NCBI RefSeq assembly: GCF_001189845.1
Contig: NZ_LFLZ01000045.1
Span: 1 to 64,000, forward strand
DNA from: Bradyrhizobium tropiciagri
Lineage (GTDB): Bacteria > Pseudomonadota > Alphaproteobacteria > Rhizobiales > Xanthobacteraceae
Reading direction: 5' to 3'
Length of the DNA: 64,000 nt
In this document: positions 47,016-55,708 of the stretch, piece after piece
Position numbering within the stretch: position 1 is the stretch's first letter
Layout: the number at the start of each line of letters is the position of its first letter
Position numbers and translations under genes: made by a program
The notes under the pieces: model-generated
The model's database searches: none
What the model was told of the DNA's origin: nothing
What the model saw: the letters and a program-made list of their open reading frames with translations, nothing else

Positions 47016-47983
47016 GGCATTCCCCTCCTGAAAATGGATTCAAAATATCTGTCCCGCGAAAACGGGACAGTGAAGGGTAGCACACTGATCGGAGTTTATG
47101 AGGGGCAATTGTCCCCAAAGCGGGCCTCGCTACGGCCAAAAGCATCGCGGCGATCTGACGCCTCGGCTTCCAACCCCGAGGACAAGGACTTGGCCGGAAA
47201 CAAATGCGGAAGGCGGAGTGCCTTCTGTGTGAGCGACAGCATCGAAATTGAGAATTGCTACCTGAGGGACGCTGAGCGCCAAAAGCAAATGGCGTGCTCG
47301 TTCGTTTACGATCCGATCCGGCCGCCGACCGCGCCGAAGAGGTAATCGAACAGGACGCAATTTGCTGCGCTGCATTGGTCTACACATGGCCTTTGGCGGA
47401 CGTGCGCGGAGCGACTGGTCTTCATCATCGTCCACTGTTCGATGCGGGCGAAAATCTCGCCGAATGAGTGACTTTGTCCTGAGATTGAGGTAGCTTTTTT
47501 TGCCCAAATGGCATTTTGGCTTGGTGGGGCAAAGACGGAGTCGCCTCTCAGGCGACCTATTTTTTAATCCAACTTCCTTCGGACCCGCTCTTTTTCGGAG
47601 TCCCTTTGCACTCAGGCGGGCGCGAGTCGCAAGAGGAGCAGAGGCAACGCGCTCAGAGGTCGTCGCTCCCCGAGGAGGACTACCGTGAAGAAGCGATTTC
47701 TTTCATATTCAATTCTGCGGACCATGGCTCGTTATGAGCGCGCCGGCGCGCGCGCGTGAGCTCGGGGATGGCGCATGGCAAGAACTGTTGGCCCGTCACA
47801 ACCAACTCGTCAGGGCTGAGATTAGTCGGTTCCGCTAGGGGCCTCGACCATAAAATCCGGCTGTTTGAGGTGGCCGCGCGCTAACGCTGGAATTCGTTCC
47901 ATTGCTTCGAGCAAAAGGTGATGACGCGCTCGGACGAGATCGATCGAAATGGAGATATCGATAGAAGTATGAGGAGACAGACC
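47016..47983. other. Gene-poor, lower-GC stretch
   Basis: These 968 bases hold the frc remnant at 47407-47465 and the promoter of the next gene. Short open frames around 47130-47507, 47500-47737 and 47034-47345 have no ribosome sites or family features, and base composition is more AT-rich than the neighbours. It looks like decayed or foreign DNA. Confidence 0.5.
47407..47465 (-). pseudogene. Remnant of a second formyl-CoA transferase gene
   Basis: About 50 bases match the intact frc at 49132-49180 with roughly six differences and one gap. Translated on the minus strand it reads 'EIFARIEQWTMMKT', against 'EIFARIEQWTMTKT' in Frc. Nothing else of the gene remains. It lies in the same orientation, 1.4 kb downstream of frc. 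Confidence 0.65.
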
Positions 47984-48571
47984 ATGTCGACTACGCTGCA
48001 CCAAAGGAGCCTGCTCATCTCGGCGATATTCGGATTGGCCGTCAATTGTGCTTTGATTTCGACGCCTCTCGGTGCCGCCGGGGCCCAGGGCCAAAAACCG
48101 ATACAGGATCCCATCACAGGTAACGAAGATCTCGGTGACCTAAGCCAGCCTCAACAGGCTTTGGCCCAATTTTACCGCGGGTTCAACACTCGCGATCTGA
48201 AAATGATCGACGAGAACTTTGCTGATTCCGATGAGGTCGCAATTGACAATCCTCTCGGAGGGATTCGGCGGGGAGCAGATCAGCCGCACTTGATGTACCA
48301 GGGAGTCTTCAAGAGTTCGGCGGACGTTCACGTTGAATTTTGGGACTATACCATCCATCGCGCGGGCGACGTCTTTTGGGCCGTGGGGCGGGAGCGCGGC
48401 ACCTACCATGATGGTGACGTCGTAAAAAGTCTGAACATCCGCACCACCCGAATTTTTCAACTGATGAATGGTCGCTGGCGCCAGATGCACCATCACGGAT
48501 CAATCGAAGACGCCAAACTCCTTGGTGACTATCAGAGCGCAGTACGATCCGCAGCGCCGATAACGAAATAA
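47984..48571 (+). CDS. Exported NTF2-like (SnoaL/YybH-type) protein
   Basis: A 195-residue protein with a signal peptide ('LLISAIFGLAVNCALISTPLGAAGAQ') and an NTF2-like domain: 'ALAQFYRGFNTRDLKMIDENFADSDEVAIDNPLGGIRRG', 'FWDYTIHRAGDVFWAVGRERGTY', 'RTTRIFQLMNGRWRQMHHHGSIED'. The fold is typical of small-ligand binding or isomerase proteins, with no assigned substrate. The ATG at 47984 follows GAGGAGACAG; the longer frame from 47918 is less likely. It stands in a lower-GC, gene-poor segment. Confidence 0.72.
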   Translation: MSTTLHQRSLLISAIFGLAVNCALISTPLGAAGAQGQKPIQDPITGNEDLGDLSQPQQALAQFYRGFNTRDLKMIDENFADSDEVAIDNPLGGIRRGADQPHLMYQGVFKSSADVHVEFWDYTIHRAGDVFWAVGRERGTYHDGDVVKSLNIRTTRIFQLMNGRWRQMHHHGSIEDAKLLGDYQSAVRSAAPITK

Positions 48572-48760
48572 ATTCGGGCTGACGCCGAACGGCGGCGAAT
48601 ATTCCGCTTCTGATCGCGCATCGCGTCGGTTCGCGGCGGCACTGCGCCATGGTCATTCTCGGCGCGAAGCGGACGTGAACCGGCAGGCAAAACCGGCTGG
48701 ATCGAGTCGAAGATGATCCCTAGCGGATCAACACATTAGATCCGCGATTTCAAGCAAAAC

Positions 48761-48788
48761 AAAAATGGCCGCGGTTGCCCGCGGCCAT
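48761..48788 (-). terminator. Rho-independent terminator after frc
   Basis: Minus-strand stem ATGGCCGCGG-loop-CCGCGGCCAT (48788-48765) followed by TTTTTG. It ends the gntR-oxc-frc transcript. Confidence 0.85.
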
Positions 48789-48813
48789 TCGTGGTGTTGA
48801 TTGAGCGCGGCCG

Positions 48814-50091
48814 TTACTCGGCGGCCTGCTTGCGCGGCGGATCGAGCGCGCCGGAATCGTGGATCTCTGCGACCTGGTGATCGCTGAAGCCGAGCACCTC
48901 GCGCAGGATCTCGTCGGTGTGCTCGCCGAGCAGCGGCGAGCGCTGCACGTCGCTCGGCGAATCCGACAGCTTGATCGGGTTGCCGACCGAGACGTACTTG
49001 CCGCGGGTCGGGTGATCGACCTCGACCACGGTGCCGGTCGCGCGCAGCGACTGGTCTTCCGCGATCTCCTTCATCGACAGGATCGGGCCGCAGGGGATGT
49101 CGTCCTTGTTGAGGATCTCCATCGCCTCGAACTTGGTCTTGGTCATCGTCCACTGCTCGATGCGGGCGAAGATCTCGTTGAGGCGCGGCAGGCGGGCCGG
49201 CGGCTTGGCGTAGTTCGGATCGGTCTTCCAGGTCGGCTCGCCGATTACGTCGCAGATCTTCTCCCAGACGGGGGCCTGGGTGATGAAGTAGATGTAGGCG
49301 TTCGGGTCGGTCTCCCAGCCCTTGCACTTCAGGATGCGGCCGGGCTGGCCGCCGCCGGAATCGTTGCCGGCGCGCGGCACGGCATCGCCGAACGGAATGC
49401 CTTCGCCGAACTGGCTGTATTCCTTCAGCGGGCCGTGGGCGAGGCGCTGCTGGTCGCGCAGCTTGACGCGGGCGAGGTTGAGCACGCCGTCCTGCATCGC
49501 GGCGGTGACGCGCTGGCCCTGGCCGGAATGGGTGCGCTGATAGAGCGCGGTGACGATGCCGAGCGCGAGGTGGAGGCCGGTGCCGCTGTCGCCGATCTGC
49601 GCGCCGGTGACGAGCGGCAGGCCGTCGCGGAAGCCGGTGGTCGAGGCGGCGCCGCCGGTGCACTGCGCGACGTTCTCGTAGACCTTGCAGTCCTCATACG
49701 GGCCGGGGCCGAAACCCTTGATCGAGGCGACGATCATCTTCGGGTTGATGGCGTGGATCTTCTCCCAGGGGAAGCCCATGCGATCGAGCACGCCGGGGCC
49801 GAAATTCTCGACCAGCACGTCGCACTGCTTGATCAGCGCGGTCAACACTTCCTTGCCCTTCGGGTTCTTGGTGTCGAGCGTGATCGAGCGCTTGTTGTGG
49901 TTCAGCATGGTGAAATACAGGCTGTCCACGTTCGGGATGTCCTGCAGCTGGCCACGCGTGATGTCGCCGACGCCGGGGCGCTCGACCTTGATCACGTCGG
50001 CGCCGAACCAGGCCAGCAATTGCGTGCAGGTCGGACCCGACTGGACGTGGGTGAAATCGAGAATGCGAACGCCCTTGAGCGCCTTGGTCAT
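48814..50091 (-). CDS. frc: Formyl-CoA:oxalate CoA-transferase
   Basis: A 425-residue class III CoA-transferase that moves CoA from formyl-CoA to oxalate, giving oxalyl-CoA and formate. It begins 'MTKALKGVRILDFTHVQSGP' and has the catalytic Asp at about 168 in 'GAQIGDSGTGLHLALG' and the mobile glycine loop 'GNDSGGGQPG'. Length agrees with Oxalobacter Frc (428). The ATG at 50091 gives the family start; an in-frame start at 50124 is less likely. It lies 62 bases downstream of oxc, with a terminator after it. Confidence 0.96.
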   Translation of the reverse strand: MTKALKGVRILDFTHVQSGPTCTQLLAWFGADVIKVERPGVGDITRGQLQDIPNVDSLYFTMLNHNKRSITLDTKNPKGKEVLTALIKQCDVLVENFGPGVLDRMGFPWEKIHAINPKMIVASIKGFGPGPYEDCKVYENVAQCTGGAASTTGFRDGLPLVTGAQIGDSGTGLHLALGIVTALYQRTHSGQGQRVTAAMQDGVLNLARVKLRDQQRLAHGPLKEYSQFGEGIPFGDAVPRAGNDSGGGQPGRILKCKGWETDPNAYIYFITQAPVWEKICDVIGEPTWKTDPNYAKPPARLPRLNEIFARIEQWTMTKTKFEAMEILNKDDIPCGPILSMKEIAEDQSLRATGTVVEVDHPTRGKYVSVGNPIKLSDSPSDVQRSPLLGEHTDEILREVLGFSDHQVAEIHDSGALDPPRKQAAE

Positions 50092-50152
50092 ATCTATTGC
50101 TCCGTACTCTGTCTGCCCCTGCACCCGCAGGGAGTGATGTGGGTTTGAGGGG

Positions 50153-51889
50153 TTACTTCTTCTTCAAAACGCTCTGCGGATTGAGGTTGCCGATGCGGCC
50201 GCTCTCCGAGCCCGCGGCCGGATCGATCACGGCGTTGATCAGGGTCGGCTTGCCACTATCCAGCGCCGCATTGACCGCGCGCTTCAGCTCGTCCGGCGAG
50301 GTGGCGTTGACGCCGACGCCGCCGAAGGCTTCCATCATCTTGTCGTAGCGCGAGCCCTTGACGAACACGGTGGTCGCCGGATCGTCGCCGGCGCTGTTGA
50401 CGTCGGTGCCGCGATAGATGCCGTCATTGTTGAAGATCACGACGCAGATCGGCAGCTTGTAGCGGCAGATGGTCTCGACCTCCATGCCCGAGAAGCCGAA
50501 CGCGCTGTCGCCTTCGACCGCGAGCACGGGCAGGCCGGTCTCGACCGCAGCCGCGATCGAATAGCCCATGCCGATGCCCATCACGCCCCAGGTGCCGACG
50601 TCGAGCCGCTTGCGCGGCTTGTGCATGTCGACGACGCCGCGGGCGAGGTCGAGCGTGTTGGCGCCCTCGTTGACGAAGATGGTGTCGGGGCGTTCCGCGA
50701 TGATGGCGCGCAGCGCGCCGAGCGCACCGTGATAATCCATCGGCGAAGCGTTGCTCATCAGCTTCGGCGCCATCTTGGCGACGTTGTCGTCACGCTTCTT
50801 CGCAACGGTGGCGAGCCAATCGCCCGGCGCGGCCGACCAGTTCGCGCCCATGGCGTCGAGGAACGCGGAGACGCAGGAGCCGATATCGCCGACAACGGGG
50901 GCGACGATCTCGACGTTGGAATCCATTTCCTTCGGCTCGATGTCGACCTGGATGAATTTCTTCGGAGCCTCGCCCCAGGTCTTGCCCTTGCCGTGCGAGA
51001 GCAGCCAGTTGAGGCGGGCGCCGATCAGCATCACGACGTCGGCTTCCTTCAGCACGGTCGAGCGCGCCGCGCCCGCGCATTGCGGATGCAGATCGGGCAA
51101 CAGGCCCTTCGCCATGCTCATCGGCAGGAACGGCACGCCGCTCTTCTCGACGAAATTCTTGATCGCCTCGTCGGCCTGCGCATAGGCCGCGCCCTTGCCG
51201 AGGATGATCAGCGGACGCTTTGCGCTCTTCAGGACGTCGAGCGCGCGCTTGACCGAAGACGGGGAGGGGATTTGCTCGGGCGCCGCGTCGATCACCTTGA
51301 CCAGCGACTTCTCGCCGGCCGCAGCGTCCATCACCTGGCCGAACAGCTTTGCCGGCAGGTCGAGATAGACGCCGCCCGGACGGCCCGACACCGCGGCGCG
51401 GATCGCGCGCGCAAGGCCGATGCCGATGTCCTGGGCGTGCAGCACGCGGAACGCCGCCTTGCAGAGCGGCTTGGCGATCGCGAGCTGGTCCATCTCCTCA
51501 TAGTCGCCCTGCTGCAGGTCGACGATCTCGCGCTCGGACGAGCCGGAGATCAGGATCATCGGGAAGCAGTTGGTGGTGGCGTGCGCCAGCGCGGTGAGGC
51601 CGTTGAGGAAGCCGGGCGCCGACACCGTGAGGCAGACACCGGGACGCTTGGTCAGGAAGCCGGCGATCGAGGCCGCATAGCCGGCGTTCTGCTCGTGGCG
51701 GAACGAGAGCACGCGAATGCCCGCCGCCTGGGCCATGCGGCCCAGGTCCGTGATCGGGATACCCGGCACACCATAGACGGTGTCGATGCCGTTGAGCTTG
51801 AGCGCGTCGATGACGAGGTGGAAGCCGTCGGTCAATTCTTGCTCGGTGCCCGGTGCCTCGGACTTCGTAGCGGTATTCAGCATCGGCAT
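50153..51889 (-). CDS. oxc: Oxalyl-CoA decarboxylase
   Basis: A 578-residue thiamine-diphosphate enzyme converting oxalyl-CoA to formyl-CoA and CO2. The catalytic Glu is in 'SFRHEQNAGYAASIAG', the ThDP-Mg motif is 'AVEGDSAFGFSGMEVETICRYKLPICVVIFNNDGIYRG', and the CoA/ADP region has 'RLNWLLSHGKGKTW'. The C-terminus 'GNLNPQSVLKKK' is typical of Oxc. GGGAGACG precedes the ATG. It is the middle gene of gntR-oxc-frc; no separate operator is seen before it. Confidence 0.97.
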   Translation of the reverse strand: MPMLNTATKSEAPGTEQELTDGFHLVIDALKLNGIDTVYGVPGIPITDLGRMAQAAGIRVLSFRHEQNAGYAASIAGFLTKRPGVCLTVSAPGFLNGLTALAHATTNCFPMILISGSSEREIVDLQQGDYEEMDQLAIAKPLCKAAFRVLHAQDIGIGLARAIRAAVSGRPGGVYLDLPAKLFGQVMDAAAGEKSLVKVIDAAPEQIPSPSSVKRALDVLKSAKRPLIILGKGAAYAQADEAIKNFVEKSGVPFLPMSMAKGLLPDLHPQCAGAARSTVLKEADVVMLIGARLNWLLSHGKGKTWGEAPKKFIQVDIEPKEMDSNVEIVAPVVGDIGSCVSAFLDAMGANWSAAPGDWLATVAKKRDDNVAKMAPKLMSNASPMDYHGALGALRAIIAERPDTIFVNEGANTLDLARGVVDMHKPRKRLDVGTWGVMGIGMGYSIAAAVETGLPVLAVEGDSAFGFSGMEVETICRYKLPICVVIFNNDGIYRGTDVNSAGDDPATTVFVKGSRYDKMMEAFGGVGVNATSPDELKRAVNAALDSGKPTLINAVIDPAAGSESGRIGNLNPQSVLKKK

Positions 51890-51955
51890 CGTCTCCCTGA
51901 TCGTTCTTGTTCGGACGATCTGATTGTCGTCTGAAGCGTGTGTGGATTCTCAAAC

Positions 51956-52687
51956 TTACGTGAACAACTCTTGGCCATGGGCCTCGACATAGGCGGCAAG
52001 GCCGAGCGTGTGATCGCGGGCGCGCTTCTCGGCGAGCTCGGTGTCGCGCGCTTCCAGCGCCTCGATGATCCCGAGATGCTCCGGCAGCGAGGTTGCGGTG
52101 CGGTCCTTGCGGCCGATCGTGAGCTGGCGATAGCCGCGCACATGCAGCAGCAGGTCGTTGGTGAGATCGACCAGCACAGGCGATTCCGACAGCGAGATCA
52201 GCGCCTGGTGGAAGGCGATGTTGGCCTTGGAATATTCCTCGATGTGATCCTGCGGCAGGCGGTCGTCGCTGAAGTCCTTGAAGAAGTCGCGCAGCGACGA
52301 GATGTCCTTCTTGCGCGCGGTGGTCGTGATCAGGCGCGCCGCCATGCTCTCCAGCGCCGCCCAGGCGCGGATCATGTCGACGATCTCCGCCTTGGTGCGG
52401 CGGACCACGACGATGCCGCGGCGCGGCACGGTCTTCACGAAGCCGTCCTGCTCGAGCATCGCGATCGCTTCGCGGATCGGCGTGCGGCTGACGCCGAGGC
52501 GCTCGGACAATGCGCGCTCGTCGAGCATCACGGGCTCCGGCGTCGCGTAGATGTCCATCTTCAGGATCGCTTCCTTCAAGGCTTCATAGGCCTTGTTCTT
52601 GAAGCTCGTCTCCGGCGCGATCCGGACGATGGCGATATCTGTGTCAGCCATGGTGGGTGACGCCTTGGTCTGTTTCGGTTCTGGCAC
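51956..52687 (-). CDS. GntR/FCD-family regulator, predicted oxalate repressor
   Basis: A 243-residue regulator with the GntR winged helix ('AYEALKEAILKMDIYATPEPVMLDERALSERLGVSRTPIREAIAMLEQDGFVKTVPRRGIVVV') and a C-terminal FCD ligand domain ('MIRAWAALESMAARLI', 'NIAFHQALISLSESPVL', 'EHLGIIEALEARD'; the metal-binding Asp/His pattern is visible). GTG start with AGGAGGAGA upstream; an internal ATG at 52651 lacks a site. The operator TGGCAT-GCCAA-ATACCA covers its own promoter, predicting autoregulation. FCD proteins of this type commonly bind TNGTATACNA-like palindromes, as found here. Oxalyl-CoA, formyl-CoA or oxalate are plausible effectors. Confidence 0.88.
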   Translation of the reverse strand: MPEPKQTKASPTMADTDIAIVRIAPETSFKNKAYEALKEAILKMDIYATPEPVMLDERALSERLGVSRTPIREAIAMLEQDGFVKTVPRRGIVVVRRTKAEIVDMIRAWAALESMAARLITTTARKKDISSLRDFFKDFSDDRLPQDHIEEYSKANIAFHQALISLSESPVLVDLTNDLLLHVRGYRQLTIGRKDRTATSLPEHLGIIEALEARDTELAEKRARDHTLGLAAYVEAHGQELFT

Positions 52688-52741
52688 GACTCGTCTCCTC
52701 CTCTTGGAGACGTCTTCTTAGCAGAAGAAATTACCCTAGAT

Positions 52742-52770
52742 TTTTGGCATGCCAAATACCAGAATGTCAA
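52742..52770 (-). promoter_or_regulatory. Promoter with oxalate-type operator, gntR-oxc-frc
   Basis: On the minus strand: -35 TTGACA (52770-52765), 17-base spacer, weak -10 CCAAAA (52747-52742). Operator TGGCAT-GCCAA-ATACCA (52745-52761) occupies the spacer. Confidence 0.72.
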
Positions 52771-52809
52771 GCTGCCCATATTTTTGGACTTTTTGATCGT
52801 CGACCGACC

Positions 52810-52842
52810 TTGACAATTACGTTTTTGGCATACCAAATGCCA
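52810..52842 (+). promoter_or_regulatory. Promoter with oxalate-type operator, acyl-CoA synthetase
   Basis: -35 TTGACA (52810-52815), then a 17-base spacer and a weak -10 at 52833-52838. Operator TGGCAT-ACCAA-ATGCCA (52826-52842), a perfect palindrome, covers the -10. Two operators 81 bases apart serve the divergent genes. Confidence 0.72.
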
Positions 52843-52867
52843 CGAAATTTGTCCCAGGAGGAAGCCG

Positions 52868-54997
52868 ATGTCAAATTCTAAGGATGCGGTCCGCAAAATT
52901 CTCGATGCGGTCAGGGCCGACAAGCGTACGAGCCTCACCGCGCCCGAAGGCAAGGTGGTTTGCGACGCCTACGGCATTCCGGTGCCGAAGGAGGGCGTTG
53001 CCAAGTCGGCGACCGAGGCCGCCCGGATCGCCTCCGATATGGGCTTCCCGGTCGTGATGAAGATCGTCTCGCCCGATATCCTGCATAAGACCGAGGCCGG
53101 CGGCGTCGTGGTCGGCGTCAAGAGCGCCGCGGACGCCGAGAAGAGCTACGAGACGATTCTCGCCAACGCCAAGAAGTACAAGGCCGATGCCAAGATCGAG
53201 GGCATCCAGGTCCAGCAGATGCTGGGCGGCGGCACCGAGGTGATCGTCGGTTCGATCACCGACGGCTCGTTCGGCAAGCTGGTCGCTTTCGGCCTTGGCG
53301 GCGTGCTGGTCGAAATCCTCAAGGACATCACCTTCCGCCTCGCGCCCGCGACCAAGGAAGATGCGCTGTCGATGCTCGACGGCATCCAGGCGCATGAGAT
53401 GCTGAAGGGCGTGCGCGGCGGCGACCCCGTCAATCGCGAGGCGCTCGCCGACGTCATCGTCAAGGTGTCGCAGCTGGTCAGCGATTTCCCCGAGATCGTC
53501 GAGCTCGACCTCAATCCGGTGTTCGCCACCAGCAAGAACGCGATCGCCGCCGACGTCCGCATCGTCGTCGACTTCGACTACAAGCCGCGCCCGGCGCCGC
53601 GTCCGACCGAGGAGATCGTCGCGGCGATGAGCCGCATCATGCAGCCGAAGGGCGTAGCGGTGATCGGCGCCTCCGCCGAGGACGGCAAGATCGGCAACTC
53701 GGTGATGAAGAACCTCATCAACGGCGGCTACAAGGGCGAGATCTATCCGATCCACCCGAAGGCGGAAGAGATCTTGGGCTACAAGGCCTACAAGAGCGTC
53801 AAGGACGTGCCCGGCGTGATCGACACGGCTGTCTTCGCGATCCCCGCGAAATTCGTCGCCGGCGCGCTCGCCGAATGCGGCGAGAAGAAAATCCCCGGCG
53901 CAGTGCTGATTCCCTCGGGCTTTGCCGAAGCCGGCGCGCCGGAATTGCAGGCCGAGATCGTCGAGGTCGGCAAGAAGTACAATATCCGCCTGATGGGGCC
54001 GAACATCTACGGCTTCTACTATACGCCGGCCAATCTCTGCGCGACGTTCTGCACCGCCTACGACGTCAAGGGCCACGCGGCGCTGTCGTCGCAGTCGGGC
54101 GGCATCGGCATGGCGATCATCGGCTTCTCGCGCTCGGCCAAGATGGGCGTGTCGGCGATCGTCGGCCTCGGCAACAAGTCCGACATCGACGAGGACGATC
54201 TGCTCGCTTTCTTCGAGCAGGATCCCAACACCAATTTGATCGCGCAGCACTGCGAGGACCTGAAGGACGGCCGCGCCTTCGCGGAGGCCGCCAAGCGCGT
54301 CTCCAAGAAGAAGCCGGTGGTCGTGCTCAAGGCCGGCCGCACCTCTGCGGGCGCGAAGGCGGCGTCGTCGCACACCGGCGCGCTCGCCGGCAACGACAAG
54401 ATCTACGAGGACGTGTTCAAGCAGTCCGGCGTGATCCGCGCGCGCTCGCTCCGGCAACTGCTCGAGTTCGCCCGCGGCGTGCCGGTGCTGCCGACGCCGA
54501 AGGGCGAGAACGTGCTGATCATCACCGGCGCCGGCGGGTCCGGCGTGCTGCTCTCCGACTCCGTCGTCGACAACGGCCTGTCGCTGATGCAGATGCCGCC
54601 GGATCTCGATGCGGCGTTCCGCAAGTTCATCCCGCCGTTCGGCGCAGCCGGAAATCCTGTGGATATCACCGGCGGCGAGCCGCCGATCACCTACGTCAAC
54701 ACGGTGAAGCTCGGCCTGTCGGACGAGCGCATCCACGCGCTGATCCTCGGCTACTGGCACACCATCGTGACGCCGCCGATGGTGTTCGCGCGCAACATGG
54801 TCGAGGTGAAGAAGGAGATGGAGGCCAAGGGCTTCGTCAAGCCGATCGTCGCCTCGCTCGCCGGCGACGTCGAGGTCGAGGAAGCCGCCGAGTACCTGTA
54901 TCAGAACGGCATTCCGGCCTACGCCTATTCGACCGAATTGCCGGTCGAGGTGCTGGGCGCCAAGTACAAGTGGGCGCGCGGCGCGGGCCTGCTCTGA
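52868..54997 (+). CDS. ADP-forming acyl-CoA synthetase, predicted member of the oxalate regulon
   Basis: A 709-residue single-chain NDP-forming acyl-CoA synthetase with the beta-type ATP-grasp part first (about 1-235: 'GFPVVMKIVSPDILHKTEAGGVVVG', 'VQQMLGGGTEVIVGSITD', 'FGLGGVLVEILKD', 'EIVELDLNPVF'), then the CoA-binding alpha part ('GVAVIGASAEDGKIGNSVMKNLINGGYKGEIYPIHPK') and the ligase part ('SSQSGGIGMAII', 'KAASSHTGALAG' with the candidate phospho-His). AGGAGG is six bases before the ATG. It diverges from gntR and carries the same operator. It could activate oxalate or formate, or recover ATP from an acyl-CoA intermediate; the substrate is inferred from context only. Confidence 0.85.
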   Translation: MSNSKDAVRKILDAVRADKRTSLTAPEGKVVCDAYGIPVPKEGVAKSATEAARIASDMGFPVVMKIVSPDILHKTEAGGVVVGVKSAADAEKSYETILANAKKYKADAKIEGIQVQQMLGGGTEVIVGSITDGSFGKLVAFGLGGVLVEILKDITFRLAPATKEDALSMLDGIQAHEMLKGVRGGDPVNREALADVIVKVSQLVSDFPEIVELDLNPVFATSKNAIAADVRIVVDFDYKPRPAPRPTEEIVAAMSRIMQPKGVAVIGASAEDGKIGNSVMKNLINGGYKGEIYPIHPKAEEILGYKAYKSVKDVPGVIDTAVFAIPAKFVAGALAECGEKKIPGAVLIPSGFAEAGAPELQAEIVEVGKKYNIRLMGPNIYGFYYTPANLCATFCTAYDVKGHAALSSQSGGIGMAIIGFSRSAKMGVSAIVGLGNKSDIDEDDLLAFFEQDPNTNLIAQHCEDLKDGRAFAEAAKRVSKKKPVVVLKAGRTSAGAKAASSHTGALAGNDKIYEDVFKQSGVIRARSLRQLLEFARGVPVLPTPKGENVLIITGAGGSGVLLSDSVVDNGLSLMQMPPDLDAAFRKFIPPFGAAGNPVDITGGEPPITYVNTVKLGLSDERIHALILGYWHTIVTPPMVFARNMVEVKKEMEAKGFVKPIVASLAGDVEVEEAAEYLYQNGIPAYAYSTELPVEVLGAKYKWARGAGLL

Positions 54998-55009
54998 GAT
55001 CGACGATCG

Positions 55010-55040
55010 ATGCCGCTTCGGACGGGTTCCGAAGCGGCAT
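55010..55040 (+). terminator. Hairpin after the acyl-CoA synthetase
   Basis: ATGCCGCTTCGGA (55010-55022) and TCCGAAGCGGCAT (55028-55040): 13 perfect pairs with a five-base loop, 13 bases past the stop. No T-run, so termination may be Rho-assisted or the hairpin may protect the 3' end. Confidence 0.6.
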
Positions 55041-55186
55041 CAAGACCCGGTTAACAGCATCCGAGAAATCGGGGGCTAACGGATAATCCGGCTTTAATGG
55101 GGAGCCGACTAAACGTCTCTTGGTTGCAGCGTGCCGGATGCCTGGAAGCATCCGATATTGCGTCCGGAGGAGGCGTTTTCCCCATC

Positions 55187-55594
55187 ATGTCAATTCAGGT
55201 CGATTCGGATTTTGCGAGCGACGATCGCGCCAGGGCGCAGATCGGCGCGGCGGTGAGCTATCTGCTCAGGGATACAACCGGCGCTGCGCGTGAGCACGCC
55301 GTCGAGACGATTGTCGAGATGGTGCGCGAGATCGCGAGCCGTCCGGCAGGTGCCGAAATGGCAACGCTTCAGCCGCTGATGAGCGGCGTCGCCTACCGGG
55401 ACTTTGTCATCGATGCGTACCGCCGCGATGTCGATCGCTGGCGCGCGACCATCCGCCGCTCGAACGGCAAGAAGATCCGGATCGCCTCGCCGCCGTCGGT
55501 GCGCGACGAGGCCACGACCACAGCGGATGCGATCACCGCCGAGAAGGCCATCGAGTTCGCCAGGCGAGCAATCGATCTTGGCGAGGTGATCTGA
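55187..55594 (+). CDS. Small protein of unknown function
   Basis: A 135-residue soluble, helical protein starting 'MSIQVDSDFASDDRARAQIG'. No signal peptide, motif or known domain is visible. The sequence 'LMSGVAYRDFVIDAYRRDVDRWRATIRRSNGKKIRI' is rich in Arg. GGAGGAGG stands about 13 bases before the ATG. Not recognised; 114 bases upstream of the NYN gene, possibly cotranscribed. Confidence 0.6.
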   Translation: MSIQVDSDFASDDRARAQIGAAVSYLLRDTTGAAREHAVETIVEMVREIASRPAGAEMATLQPLMSGVAYRDFVIDAYRRDVDRWRATIRRSNGKKIRIASPPSVRDEATTTADAITAEKAIEFARRAIDLGEVI

Positions 55595-55708
55595 CCCGCA
55601 CGGCCGGCCGCTGCCGCGGCCGCGAACGTCCGTCCGGCGGCCATTGGTCTATGCCTGGGACGCGCGATGTGCGAATCTTGATCCATCGCATCCCAGCTGA
55701 GACATGCC

